Notes under the pieces: generated by a model
Told to the model about the DNA's origin: nothing
The model's input: the letters and a program-made list of their open reading frames with translations, nothing else
Database searches by the model: none
Part shown: piece by piece, positions 36,033-43,737 of the stretch
How positions within the stretch are numbered: position 1 is the stretch's first letter
Layout of the letters: each line of letters opens with the position of its first letter
Translations under genes and position numbers: made by a program
DNA from: Clostridiaceae bacterium
Lineage (GTDB): Bacteria > Bacillota > Clostridia > Lachnospirales > Lachnospiraceae
Direction of reading: 5' to 3'
Assembly (NCBI GenBank): GCA_009911305.1
Contig: QXXC01000004.1
Span: forward strand, 105,250 to 169,249
DNA: 64,000 nt

Positions 36033-36216
36033 ACGGCATATTGTCCCTTTTCTCCTCCTCCCGCTCTGCCGCCTTCCTGTCTTCGGAATCGTATGTCTTA
36101 AGCAGGCAGGGCATCTCTCCCCTGTGCGCTCCCGTCTCCGGCTCACGGCTGCAGGCAAGACAGTCCTCGTCAATTTCATACACACTATTTCCCTCTATAA
36201 TCAAACGCGTACACAT
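36031..36216 (-). CDS. Small conserved-looking protein with CxxC, 61 aa
   Basis: The frame begins MCTRLIIEGNSVYEIDEDC and contains CLAC; the rest is charged. AGGAGG lies about 11 bases before the ATG. The GNSVYEIDEDC stretch looks like small uncharacterised Lachnospiraceae proteins, though I cannot name a family. The cysteines (C2, two in CLAC, one near residue 37) could bind a metal. Its stop codon abuts the LysR terminator. Function unknown. Confidence 0.55.
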   Translation of the reverse strand: MCTRLIIEGNSVYEIDEDCLACSREPETGAHRGEMPCLLKTYDSEDRKAAEREEEKRDNMP

Positions 36217-36337
36217 GCGCTTTCAATCCTCCTGTTTTTCATCTGTACTCTAATATATGCAAAAGGGCCTGCCAAAGCCGGTATGATCTCCTCTTTTTTC
36301 GCATATATTGAGGCAAAGAATCCAGGAGGTATGTTAC

Positions 36338-36820
36338 ATGAACCAGGAGCCTGGCATGAAAATGACGGAGCTTGATTATCTGACGGCGGCTCCTCATCTT
36401 CAGATGATCAAAGCCGCCCTTCCCTACATCCATATACCGGAACAGCGATTTTTTTCTTTAATGGTGAAAATCAATGAACTGGAACGCACGATGCGTCTCT
36501 TTGATGAAAAAGAAACCGGGGAGGTCGGCATCTGCTCCCTGAAGGAGGATGAGCCGGCCACGCCGATCGACATGCTGAACGCCATGAAGCCCTACGGCAC
36601 CGAAGAAGAGCAGGATTTTATTGACCTTGTCATTAATTTTATGCAGGGATCCCGCCTGTACCAGTCCTACCGCGAAACCGCGCCGGAGGAGGAAGAGCCC
36701 CACCGCGCCGAGCACCGCCGCTTCCCCATGGAGCAGCTCATGAACATATTGCCGCCGGAACAGCAGTCCCGGCTTGAAACGGCCCAGATGCTTGTGCAGA
36801 CCTTCCAGCAGTTCTCATAA
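36338..36820 (+). CDS. Uncharacterised protein, 160 aa
   Basis: This is a soluble, acidic, mostly helical protein with no recognised domain. It contains TELDYLTAAPHLQMIKAALPYI and, near the end, RFPMEQLMNILPPEQQSRLETAQ. It has no signal or membrane segment. CAGGAGG sits eight bases before the ATG used here; the frame is open ten codons further up. The next gene, a second small uncharacterised protein, follows after about 95 nt on the same strand, and the two share a helical style with repeated PPEQQ / NPAQKKQ phrases. They could work together. Confidence 0.7.
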   Translation: MNQEPGMKMTELDYLTAAPHLQMIKAALPYIHIPEQRFFSLMVKINELERTMRLFDEKETGEVGICSLKEDEPATPIDMLNAMKPYGTEEEQDFIDLVINFMQGSRLYQSYRETAPEEEEPHRAEHRRFPMEQLMNILPPEQQSRLETAQMLVQTFQQFS

Positions 36821-36916
36821 CCGGAGGGAAAGCAGCCGCTCAGGGCATCCGGACGCTGCAAAGCAGGCCAATCGCAGACGCCGTATGCTGTGTCAACAGA
36901 AAGGATATGGAAAACA

Positions 36917-37231
36917 ATGAAAGAAACAGACTGGAGGCAGGATCCGCGGTTAAAGGGAATGGATCCCAAAAAGCTTAAATATCTCACAGACTTTGCCGAA
37001 AAGGCGGGTAAAACGCCCAAAGACAAGCTGCTGCCGCTCTTCATGGGCCTCGCGGCCGCGCCGGGCGGCATGAACTTTAACGATCAGGAAACCGATCTGC
37101 TTGTCTCCATCCTGACCGCCAACATGAACCCCGCGCAGAAAAAACAGGTGGAGACGCTGCGCACCCTGTCAAAGAAGCTTGGAAACAAAGCGCAGCCCGG
37201 GAGCAGAAAGCATTTTTCAAACACGCTCTAA
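36917..37231 (+). CDS. Uncharacterised protein, 104 aa
   Basis: A short soluble protein, basic at the N-terminus and helical: DPRLKGMDPKKLKYLTDFAEKAGKT, then LPLFMGLAAAPGGMNFNDQE and NPAQKKQVETLRTLSKKL. No family is recognised. An ATG nine codons earlier has a poor ribosome-binding site, whereas AAAGGA lies about 12 bases before the start used here. The last codons (KHFSNTL) are formed by the TTTTTCAAACACGCTCTA motif that recurs at gene ends in this window, so its C-terminus may have been captured from a repeat. Confidence 0.65.
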   Translation: MKETDWRQDPRLKGMDPKKLKYLTDFAEKAGKTPKDKLLPLFMGLAAAPGGMNFNDQETDLLVSILTANMNPAQKKQVETLRTLSKKLGNKAQPGSRKHFSNTL

Positions 37232-37413
37232 AGCAAAGGTCATCACCTGCATACCACCATCAGGCGGGCCGGAATATCCTTTTGGGACATTCCGGCTCAT
37301 CGCTTACTCAGAATATGAAAAAATTCTGATTTCTCTGAAAAAACAGGTATATGCGGCGCCAGACAAGGTACAATACATGGCAGCTATCTATTCCATATTC
37401 GGAGGACACCAAA

Positions 37414-38265
37414 ATGAAAAAGAAAACCTATGCCCTGACCGTACAGTCGATGAAAGATTACCTTACTAATCTCGCTGAGCAGGAACGCTCGGCTGCGACG
37501 CTTCAGAAATACGCGCATGATTTGAACGCTCTGCTGGAATATCTGGCAGATAAGCCGCTCACAAAAACCGCGCTGATCGGCTGGAAAGAGCAGCTTGTAG
37601 AAATTTATGCGCCTGCCTCCGTCAATTCCATGCTGGCCGCTGTCAATGGCTTTCTCAATTTTATGGAGTGGAGGGAACTGACAGTAAAATCCCTGAAGAT
37701 TCAAAAAGCAGTGTTTGCCGATGAAAAGCAGGAGCTTTCCCGCGCCGAATACGTCCGCTTGGTGCGGACTGCGGAAGCTGAAAAAAATGAGCGGCTGGCG
37801 CTGGTCATTCAGACGATCTGCGCCACAGGCATCCGGGTAAGCGAGCTGAAATTCATCACGGCCAAGGCTGTGCAGAGCGGTCGCGCCGAAGTCAGCAACA
37901 AGGGAAAACGCCGGATCGTATTCCTCCCTGAGAAGCTGTGCCGCGCGCTTAAAAAGTATCTGCAAAAACAAAAAAGAACGGAGGGCCCGGTATTCGTAAC
38001 GAAAACCGGAAAGCCGCTTAACCGTTCCAATATCTGGCGTGATATGAAAGCGCTCTGCAGCAGCGCCGGGGTAGATTCTGATAAAGTATTCCCCCACAAC
38101 CTGCGCCACCTGTTCGCCCGCACGTTCTACTCCGCTGAAAAGGATCTGTCCCGGCTGGCTGACATTCTGGGCCATTCCAATGTGGCAACCACCCGCATCT
38201 ATACCATGGAAAGCGGCTGTGTCCATATAAAACAACTGAACCGCATGGGATTAGTGACCACATAA
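37414..38265 (+). CDS. Tyrosine recombinase (invertase of an adjacent DNA switch)
   Basis: The 283-aa tyrosine recombinase has an N-terminal SAM-like core-binding domain (SMKDYLTNLAEQERS) and a C-terminal catalytic domain. The catalytic set is Arg in ATGIRVSEL, Lys in SNKGKRRIVF, HNLRH, LGHSN and the nucleophile Tyr in RIYTM. CGGAGG is eight bases before the ATG; the frame is open 21 codons upstream. There are no phage genes around it. Its TAA stop lies inside the left arm of a 21-bp inverted repeat whose partner precedes an MCP gene. It is therefore most likely the dedicated invertase of that segment. Confidence 0.9.
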   Translation: MKKKTYALTVQSMKDYLTNLAEQERSAATLQKYAHDLNALLEYLADKPLTKTALIGWKEQLVEIYAPASVNSMLAAVNGFLNFMEWRELTVKSLKIQKAVFADEKQELSRAEYVRLVRTAEAEKNERLALVIQTICATGIRVSELKFITAKAVQSGRAEVSNKGKRRIVFLPEKLCRALKKYLQKQKRTEGPVFVTKTGKPLNRSNIWRDMKALCSSAGVDSDKVFPHNLRHLFARTFYSAEKDLSRLADILGHSNVATTRIYTMESGCVHIKQLNRMGLVTT

Positions 38266-38280
38266 TTTTCATTATGTTGT
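38260..38280 (+). repeat. Left inverted repeat of invertible segment
   Basis: The sequence ACATAAT-TTTC-ATTATGT-TGT is an exact 21-bp inverted copy of 38559-38579. It is itself a dyad (7-bp arms, 4-bp centre), as expected for a tyrosine-recombinase crossover site with two recombinase-binding half-sites. It contains the recombinase stop codon, so inversion leaves the recombinase protein unchanged. Confidence 0.9.
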
Positions 38281-38306
38281 ATTCCAGGCGGACACAAACA
38301 TGGATT

Positions 38307-38335
38307 ATTATACTTGATTTCATATTTCAAGTCAA
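38307..38335 (-). promoter_or_regulatory. Promoter inside the invertible segment
   Basis: TTGACT (38330-38335) and TATAAT (38307-38312) have a 17-bp spacer on the minus strand. In the present orientation the transcript would run antisense through the end of the recombinase gene. After inversion it would run into the MCP gene. Confidence 0.85.
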
Positions 38336-38418
38336 TCGTTAAAATGTGAAAGCTTTATCTGCGATCAAAAAAGTACATAGACAGGCCGCGCATGTATTCA
38401 TAATCACCAGAAGGGTGC

Positions 38419-38465
38419 AAAAAGCAGACCGGGAACGATAAAATTTTTGACCGGTCTGAATTTTT
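38419..38465. terminator. Bidirectional terminator inside the invertible segment
   Basis: CAGACCGG (38425-38432) pairs with CCGGTCTG (38451-38458). AATTTTT follows on the plus strand and GCTTTTTG on the minus strand. In either orientation it would block read-through from the recombinase gene into the MCP gene, leaving only the flipping promoter to drive the MCP. Confidence 0.8.
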
Positions 38466-38558
38466 GTGCATTTTTCATTTTCGGAGGAATCACAATCTAA
38501 AATTTCATACAGTTTTTGAAATGGCTGAGAACAATGCCCCGGCCAGATTCAGAAAATG

Positions 38559-38579
38559 ACAACATAATGAAAATTATGT
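38559..38579 (-). repeat. Right inverted repeat of invertible segment
   Basis: Exact inverse of the repeat at 38260-38280. The Shine-Dalgarno CAGGAG of the first possible MCP start follows within 15 bp, so the leader after inversion would be short. Confidence 0.9.
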
Positions 38580-38698
38580 TGCAGACCGACAGGAGCAGCC
38601 ATTAAATGAAGGAACAAAGACGGGAAAATACCCGCGGAAAAAGGAAATCCGTAAATGATGTCAAAACAACCGCAATTAGAAAGGAGAATCACATATTG

Positions 38699-40387
38699 AT
38701 GAAAAACTTGAAAGTCAAACATAAACTGCTTCTCGGATTTGGAATCCTGATTGTTCTGATGATGAGCGTTTCTTTTCTGTCTGTTTCCGGATTAAATGCG
38801 CTTCATCAGGAGAACAATACGTTAATTAATAAAACGCTTGCTAACAAAGACTATCTCTGGGAAATGCGGAGAAACCTGATGTCAGAGCAGCGCTATGAGT
38901 TAATGGCATTTGTTGTGGAAGATCCGCAGTCAGTCAGAGAATATCTGAATAAGGCGCAGGAAGAAGTGGAAAAGAATTCAGCCCTGCTGGATAAGTACAA
39001 ACTGAATTACAGGGTGGATGCGGGTAAAATCAATGATCTGGAGTCCTGCTTCAGGGAGCAGACAGAGCCAAGGGCAGAAATAGCAGCTTTGCTGGAGAAA
39101 AGTACAGAGGAAAGCACAGCCAAAGCATTTCAGATTTTTGAAAGTGAACTCAGGCCGCTGCTGGACCAGCAGGCTGATATTCTGGCCGATATTGGCAGTG
39201 ACCAGGATCATTTAGCACGCGTTCAGGCCGAAACAGGCGAAAAAAACTATTGGGGAACCCTGGCCGTCACCGTGTGTCTCATTGCCCTGGCGCTTGTAAT
39301 CAGCTTTGTCGTGATTTGCAGGCTGGTAAACGCAATCATTCCCCCTCTGCTGGAAATTGAGAATGCGGCGCACGCCCTGTCCCGCGGCGATTTTAACACC
39401 CACATCACTTATGAAAGCGCAGACGAGCTGGGGAAAACATGCAGAAGTATACATAACAGCTTTGAGAAACTGAAACATATCATCTCCGAGATTTCGCTTG
39501 TCATGAGCGCGCTGAGCCAGGGCGATCTGACGGTGGGAATATCCATGGAATTTCCGGGAGAAATGAAAGAGATCGAAACGTCCATCCATAAGCTGATTGA
39601 CAATCTCAATGAATCTATGGGGGCAATTTACAGCTCCGTCGGGCAAATTGATTCCGGAGCCAGCCAGGTTTCCAGCGGAGCGCAGGCGCTGGCCCAGGGG
39701 GCTGCAGAACAAGCCAGCAGTGTGGAAGAATTGGCGGCCGCTATTGCAGATGTATCTCATCAGGTGCAGGAGAACTCGGAAAATGCACAAAAGGCCAATT
39801 CCCTTGCCACTGCTTCCGGAAATGTAGCGCGATCCACGCGCGAAGACATGGATAAAATGGTTTCTGCCATGCAGGAGATATCTGAAACAGCTCAGAATAT
39901 CAAAAAAGTCATTAAGGTCATTGACGACATTGCTTTCCAGACCAACATTCTCGCTCTCAACGCAGCCGTGGAGGCAGCGCGGGCCGGCAATGCCGGAAAG
40001 GGCTTTGCCGTCGTTGCAGATGAGGTACGCAGCCTGGCCGGCAAATCTGCGGAAGCGGCTAAAAACACCACGGCTCTGATTGAAAGCGCTATCGCTGCGG
40101 TTTCCCATGGGGAGGAGATCGCCGGAAAAACCAGCGATACGTTTGAGGATTTGGCTGATAAGGTTCAGGAGGTAGTATCCACTATCGGAGAAATCTCCGC
40201 GGCATCCAGAGCACAGGCCAATGCGATTCAGGAGATCACGGCCGGGGTTGACCAGATATCTACGGTTGTGCAGACCAACTCCGCTACCAGCGAGCAAAGC
40301 GCGGCAGCCAGTGAAGAGCTTTCCGGGCAGGCCAATATACTCAGTCATTTAGTTAAACGGTTCCGATTATCCGATACTCTTCTGTGA
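38699..40387 (+). CDS. Methyl-accepting chemotaxis protein, predicted phase-variable
   Basis: This is a transmembrane chemoreceptor. TM1 ([21 protein letters not shown]) is followed by a four-helix-bundle sensor domain of about 150 residues, TM2 ([20 protein letters not shown]), HAMP, and a long signalling domain. The tip sequence [20 protein letters not shown], then [16 protein letters not shown], is canonical. The start here gives a normal MCP N-terminus ([11 protein letters not shown]) behind AAAGGAG. The frame is open from an ATG at 38606 behind AGGAG, which would add 31 very basic residues. No other chemotaxis genes are present. Its only evident promoter lies in the invertible segment, so expression is probably ON/OFF. 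Confidence 0.93.
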   Translation: MKNLKVKHKLLLGFGILIVLMMSVSFLSVSGLNALHQENNTLINKTLANKDYLWEMRRNLMSEQRYELMAFVVEDPQSVREYLNKAQEEVEKNSALLDKYKLNYRVDAGKINDLESCFREQTEPRAEIAALLEKSTEESTAKAFQIFESELRPLLDQQADILADIGSDQDHLARVQAETGEKNYWGTLAVTVCLIALALVISFVVICRLVNAIIPPLLEIENAAHALSRGDFNTHITYESADELGKTCRSIHNSFEKLKHIISEISLVMSALSQGDLTVGISMEFPGEMKEIETSIHKLIDNLNESMGAIYSSVGQIDSGASQVSSGAQALAQGAAEQASSVEELAAAIADVSHQVQENSENAQKANSLATASGNVARSTREDMDKMVSAMQEISETAQNIKKVIKVIDDIAFQTNILALNAAVEAARAGNAGKGFAVVADEVRSLAGKSAEAAKNTTALIESAIAAVSHGEEIAGKTSDTFEDLADKVQEVVSTIGEISAASRAQANAIQEITAGVDQISTVVQTNSATSEQSAAASEELSGQANILSHLVKRFRLSDTLL

Positions 40388-40520
40388 CGCCGGAGCGTGT
40401 TTGAAAAATATAATGAGAGGGGTGATTCCTTTTGAGTCACACCCTCCCTGTGTCAGAGCCGTCTGTTTCCCCACAGCCCTCTGATACCGGATTGCTCCGT
40501 ACGTTGTACTCCCGCAATCC

Positions 40521-40610
40521 TCATTTCATTATCAGATTGTACATTGCAGCAATATCCTCAGAAGCCATTTCAAATTTAGATTTTTCAATCAGCAAATTCT
40601 GCCCTGTCAT
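40521..40610 (-). pseudogene. Short 29-codon frame coupled to sigma-factor remnant
   Basis: The frame MTGQNLLIEKSKF then EMASEDIAAMYNLIMK starts in an ATGA overlap with the stop of the truncated sigma-type gene. I do not recognise it; the helical end could be the tail of a larger element-encoded protein. It is probably debris of the conjugative-element island. Confidence 0.35.
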
Positions 40611-40825
40611 GATATAGGATGGTATGATACGGATACCATGATAAAAGTGTCCATAGCAGACGGTTCAAAATATCGTTCTGACATCAGATAGTCGAGGGAT
40701 ATTTCCCGTTCTTCTTTCCGCTTCAAATCCCGCCATGCGTTCATGGCTTCATGGCGCAGGACAATCTTACAGAACGCATGAAACGCATATTCGATATGCT
40801 CCATGAACTGTTCAGAATATCTCAT
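40607..40825 (-). pseudogene. Truncated conjugative-element sigma-70-like gene
   Basis: The 72 codons begin MRYSEQFMEHIEYAFHAFCK, then IVLRHEAMNAWRDLKRKE and REISLDYLMSERYFEPSA. This is the N-terminal part of the small sigma-70-like proteins of Tn1549/CTn-type elements, which normally run to about 140 residues with a C-terminal helix-turn-helix. After FEPSAMDTF the sequence departs from the family and stops. AAAGGGGGTGAG before the ATG is intact. It marks the left part of an element remnant. Confidence 0.6.
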
Positions 40826-41215
40826 TTTCTCTCACCCCCTTTCTTCCCGGTAGGGGGCTATTACAACAAAAACCCATACAGCAGAAAGCGCATGAGTTTT
40901 TGAGTAATGCGAATTATTAAGACATACTAAATGATATGTGTGTTCATACTCATAGGCAGGAAATCCCGTTCCACAAGACAGGATTTTTTTGATAATTCAC
41001 CACAGCCAAAACTACCCATGAAATAAAAAACAGACATAGCAGTACCTCACAATACCGCCATATCTATGAAAACTTTCCTGCCACATAAGAACGGCGGCTT
41101 TGATTGTTATTTCAAAACCGCCGTTCAGCCGCTCATATTCTGTTTTGGCGCATGATGATTTTGCCGCCACACAACGGTTTTTTTATTAACCGCCGGACGG
41201 CATGAACATCTTCTT
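40826..41215. other. Gene-free stretch in the element remnant, with hairpins
   Basis: There is no credible gene. A perfect 9-bp GC-rich stem GAACGGCGG / CCGCCGTTC with further TTTG/CAAA pairing lies at 41089-41126. Another AAATCC / GGATTTTTTT hairpin lies near 40970-40990. The first could terminate the MATE transcript arriving from the right, although no U-run follows directly. AT content is higher than in the host genes. Confidence 0.5.
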
Positions 41216-42550
41216 TTATGCGTAATGATACTTCTCTCTGTTCTGATGAAGAAAAACCAATGCTACAACCATAGTGATTAGCTCTGCTATCGGTACTGCA
41301 AGCCATACCCCTGTTACGCCCAAAATATTTGGCAATGTAAGCAACAGCACTGTAATCAGTCCGAAAGTCCGCAGGAACGACAAAATTGCTGACAGCTTCC
41401 CGTTTGATAATGCAGTAAATGTGGCAGAGGTAAAAATATTCAGTCCACAAAATAGAAAACTGAATGGGAAAATCAAAAATCCATTTCGCGCAATTTCGTA
41501 AACAGGAGTTCCCTTTTCTGCAAAAACACGAACCAATGGCGAACCAAAAATAAATGCTACTGCAAAAACAGTGACCGAAACAAAGACAATAAATTGCATA
41601 CAAATTGCAAATACATTTTTTAGCTGTTTTTCGTCCTGCTTCCCATAGTTATAGCTGATAACAGGGGCTACGCCCATAGAAAAACCTATGTAAAGGGCAC
41701 TCAATAAAAATTGTGTATAGATAATGATTGTGATTGCCGCAACCCCGTTTTCTCCAAGCAGTTTCATCATAATGCGGTTAAAAAGGAATGTTGTAACCGC
41801 TGTTGCCGCCTGACTTACCATTTCCGAAAAACCATTGGAACAGCTTTCAGCCAATACGGAAAAATCTATGACTGGCTTCCTAAAATGCAGACTGCCTCTC
41901 TTTGCGGAAAAGAACCATAATCCAATCACCGCCGGTATCATATAGCCAATGCCCGTACCAAATGCCGCCCCCTTAATGCCCATGTGAAACGGCACCATAA
42001 AAATATAGTCCAGTAAAATATTTACGATTCCTGCGCTCACGCCAAGCACCATACCCATTCCGGGGCGTCCCGCCGTTACAATCAGATTTTGAAAAAGCAC
42101 TTGCAGGATACTTGCGGGCGTGAATAACAGCAGGATAAAAAGGTATTCTTTACAGTATGGAAATAGAATACTGTTCGCTCCAAGTCCCCAGACAATTCTG
42201 TCAATAAAAACCGTCCCAAAGACTGCAATCAATACACCAAACAAAATACCCACTGAGATAATCAGCGTAAAATCCTGTTCCGCTCTTTTTTGTTCTCCTG
42301 CTCCCATTTTGCGCGCTACAATCGCACTTCCTCCGGTTGCAATCATGGTTCCAAGACCGACAATCAGATTGATAACAGGGCAGACGATATTTAATGCTGA
42401 AAGTGCATTTATATCTACAAATCGTGCTACAAAAATTGTGTCAACGACTGTATACAGCCCCATAAATATCATCATCAAAATTGTCGGAAATGCAAATTTG
42501 AGCAGTGATTTTATTGTAAAGTTCTTTGATAATGGATTTAGGTCACTCAT
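41216..42550 (-). CDS. MATE family efflux transporter (element cargo)
   Basis: The protein of about 444 aa has twelve predicted membrane segments. It starts SDLNPLSKNFTIKSLLKFAFPTILMMIFMGLYTVVDTIFVAR, a MATE subgroup common on mobile elements; ATGGSAIVARKMGAGE is also typical. The start follows GGAGGGCGAGG and overlaps the end of the upstream AraC-GNAT gene by eight bases, so both are probably co-translated. The AT-rich codon use differs from the other MATE gene at 33597-34931 and from the host genes, a sign of transfer. Export of a drug or metabolite is inferred. Confidence 0.9.
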   Translation of the reverse strand: MSDLNPLSKNFTIKSLLKFAFPTILMMIFMGLYTVVDTIFVARFVDINALSALNIVCPVINLIVGLGTMIATGGSAIVARKMGAGEQKRAEQDFTLIISVGILFGVLIAVFGTVFIDRIVWGLGANSILFPYCKEYLFILLLFTPASILQVLFQNLIVTAGRPGMGMVLGVSAGIVNILLDYIFMVPFHMGIKGAAFGTGIGYMIPAVIGLWFFSAKRGSLHFRKPVIDFSVLAESCSNGFSEMVSQAATAVTTFLFNRIMMKLLGENGVAAITIIIYTQFLLSALYIGFSMGVAPVISYNYGKQDEKQLKNVFAICMQFIVFVSVTVFAVAFIFGSPLVRVFAEKGTPVYEIARNGFLIFPFSFLFCGLNIFTSATFTALSNGKLSAILSFLRTFGLITVLLLTLPNILGVTGVWLAVPIAELITMVVALVFLHQNREKYHYA

Positions 42551-43400
42551 TGTCCTCGCCCTCCGATTTTTCTCTGTGAAGTATAAACCGCTGTGTCGGA
42601 TAGCCAAACTCAATTAACAATTCCGCTTCGGCAAAGCCAAGGCTTCCCCATATCTCCCGATAGCCTGTGTCTGCCTTGTCACCCTCCCGAAAAGTCGTCA
42701 CACTAATCTGTGCGGAACGTGCAAGTTCATACAATGCTTTTTCACAAAATGCTTTCGCTATCCCTCTTTTCCGATACTGTGGGTGTACCCCAAAGAAATC
42801 AATGCTCCCTGTCACCTCATTAAATGCCATAATCCCGATTACCGTATCAGTGTCTTTCAAAATCAATGCACGCTTATTTTTGATACACTCCTGCAACTGT
42901 TCAAGGTACTGATTCTCGTCCAGATGCGGGAACCCGTCTATGACAAGGTGAACCAGTTCTATCCATTTAGGTATGTCCTCCTGTGTTGCAAAGACGATTT
43001 TATCCTGCCATTCTTTTTCCTCTAAATTTGTAGGATTTTCATTCAAGATATATCTTAGCTGCAATGGATAAAATTCTTCTTCCTCTCTGTACCTGTTGGG
43101 GGATTTTTTATACATGGCTTTGAAAATATCCGTAAAGGACTGCTGGCTCTCATATCCGGCAGAAAGCGCAATTTCAAGGATTGGTCTGTCGGAAAGTACA
43201 AGCAGTTTTGCGGCTTCGGTCAACTGGCGGCGTTGTATATAATCATGGATTGTCAACCCTACCGTACCTGTGAACATTCGGTGCAGATGATACTTTGAAT
43301 AATGTACAGCCCCCGCAACTGTTTCCAAGTCCAGTTTTTCGTGCAGGTGTCTTTCGATATAGTCGATTGCCGCCATTACATTTTTGATATTCCCCGGCAT
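42543..43400 (-). CDS. AraC-type regulator fused to a GNAT acetyltransferase
   Basis: The 285-aa protein has an N-terminal AraC double helix-turn-helix (MAAIDYIERHLHEKLDLETVAGA, HLHRMFTGTVGLTIHDYIQ, EIALSAGYESQQSFTDIFK). The C-terminal GNAT domain carries the acetyl-CoA loop signature VHPQYRKRGIAKAF. AAAGGAGG precedes the chosen ATG; the frame is open 32 codons upstream. It is coupled to the MATE exporter, so it likely senses a compound through the acetyltransferase-like domain, or modifies it, and induces export. Whether the GNAT part is catalytic cannot be told. Confidence 0.85.
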   Translation of the reverse strand: MPGNIKNVMAAIDYIERHLHEKLDLETVAGAVHYSKYHLHRMFTGTVGLTIHDYIQRRQLTEAAKLLVLSDRPILEIALSAGYESQQSFTDIFKAMYKKSPNRYREEEEFYPLQLRYILNENPTNLEEKEWQDKIVFATQEDIPKWIELVHLVIDGFPHLDENQYLEQLQECIKNKRALILKDTDTVIGIMAFNEVTGSIDFFGVHPQYRKRGIAKAFCEKALYELARSAQISVTTFREGDKADTGYREIWGSLGFAEAELLIEFGYPTQRFILHREKSEGEDNE

Positions 43401-43473
43401 TGCAGCATCCTCCTTTCTTTCTGCATTATAGCAGGATATTTCATTCAGCTTTTCATGAAAGGAAGGGAAAAGA

Positions 43474-43674
43474 ATGGATTGGGAACTGGAAATCAAGGAC
43501 AGCGGCTATCTGCCGGAAAAAGGAAAGCCGACAGAGGAAACCGTCTGCTACAAAATCGGCGGCACCTACTATGAAGTGTCTACCTCCTGCGGCGGTTCGG
43601 AACGGCTCCGCGACAAGATGATACGGCTCATAAAATCGGAAACCGTCAAACCGCCCAATGACAAACAGGGATAA
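43474..43674 (+). CDS. tnpW: TnpW-like small transposon protein
   Basis: A 66-aa protein with the core CYKIGGTYYEVSTSCGGSE followed by LRDKMIRLIKSE. It matches the pattern of TnpW-type proteins of Tn4451-like and Tn1549-like elements (I-G-x-T-x-Y-x-V, then a helix with D-K-I-x-R-L). AGGAAGG lies before the ATG. It is immediately upstream of the large serine recombinase, as usual for this family. Its role is not established; it may regulate or assist excision. Confidence 0.7.
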   Translation: MDWELEIKDSGYLPEKGKPTEETVCYKIGGTYYEVSTSCGGSERLRDKMIRLIKSETVKPPNDKQG

Positions 43675-43737
43675 GTGCGCTATAATAGGGTTAGCACATA
43701 CTGTTTGTCGGGCGTTCATTACAGGAGGAATGAACAC

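Larger units (their letters stand above)
38281..38558. other. Invertible promoter segment (phase-variation switch), OFF orientation
   Basis: These 278 bp lie between 21-bp inverted repeats and contain no gene. They hold one good promoter, which reads toward the recombinase gene in this orientation, and a hairpin with T-runs on both sides. Inversion would turn the promoter to face the MCP gene and place it about 25 bp from the right repeat. The composition is AT-rich relative to the flanks. Recombination itself is inferred; the structural parts are seen directly. Confidence 0.85.

Noticed and set aside
37232..37413. A third copy of the recombinase crossover site upstream of the recombinase
   Set aside because: No sequence resembling ACATAAT-N4-ATTATGT was found there.
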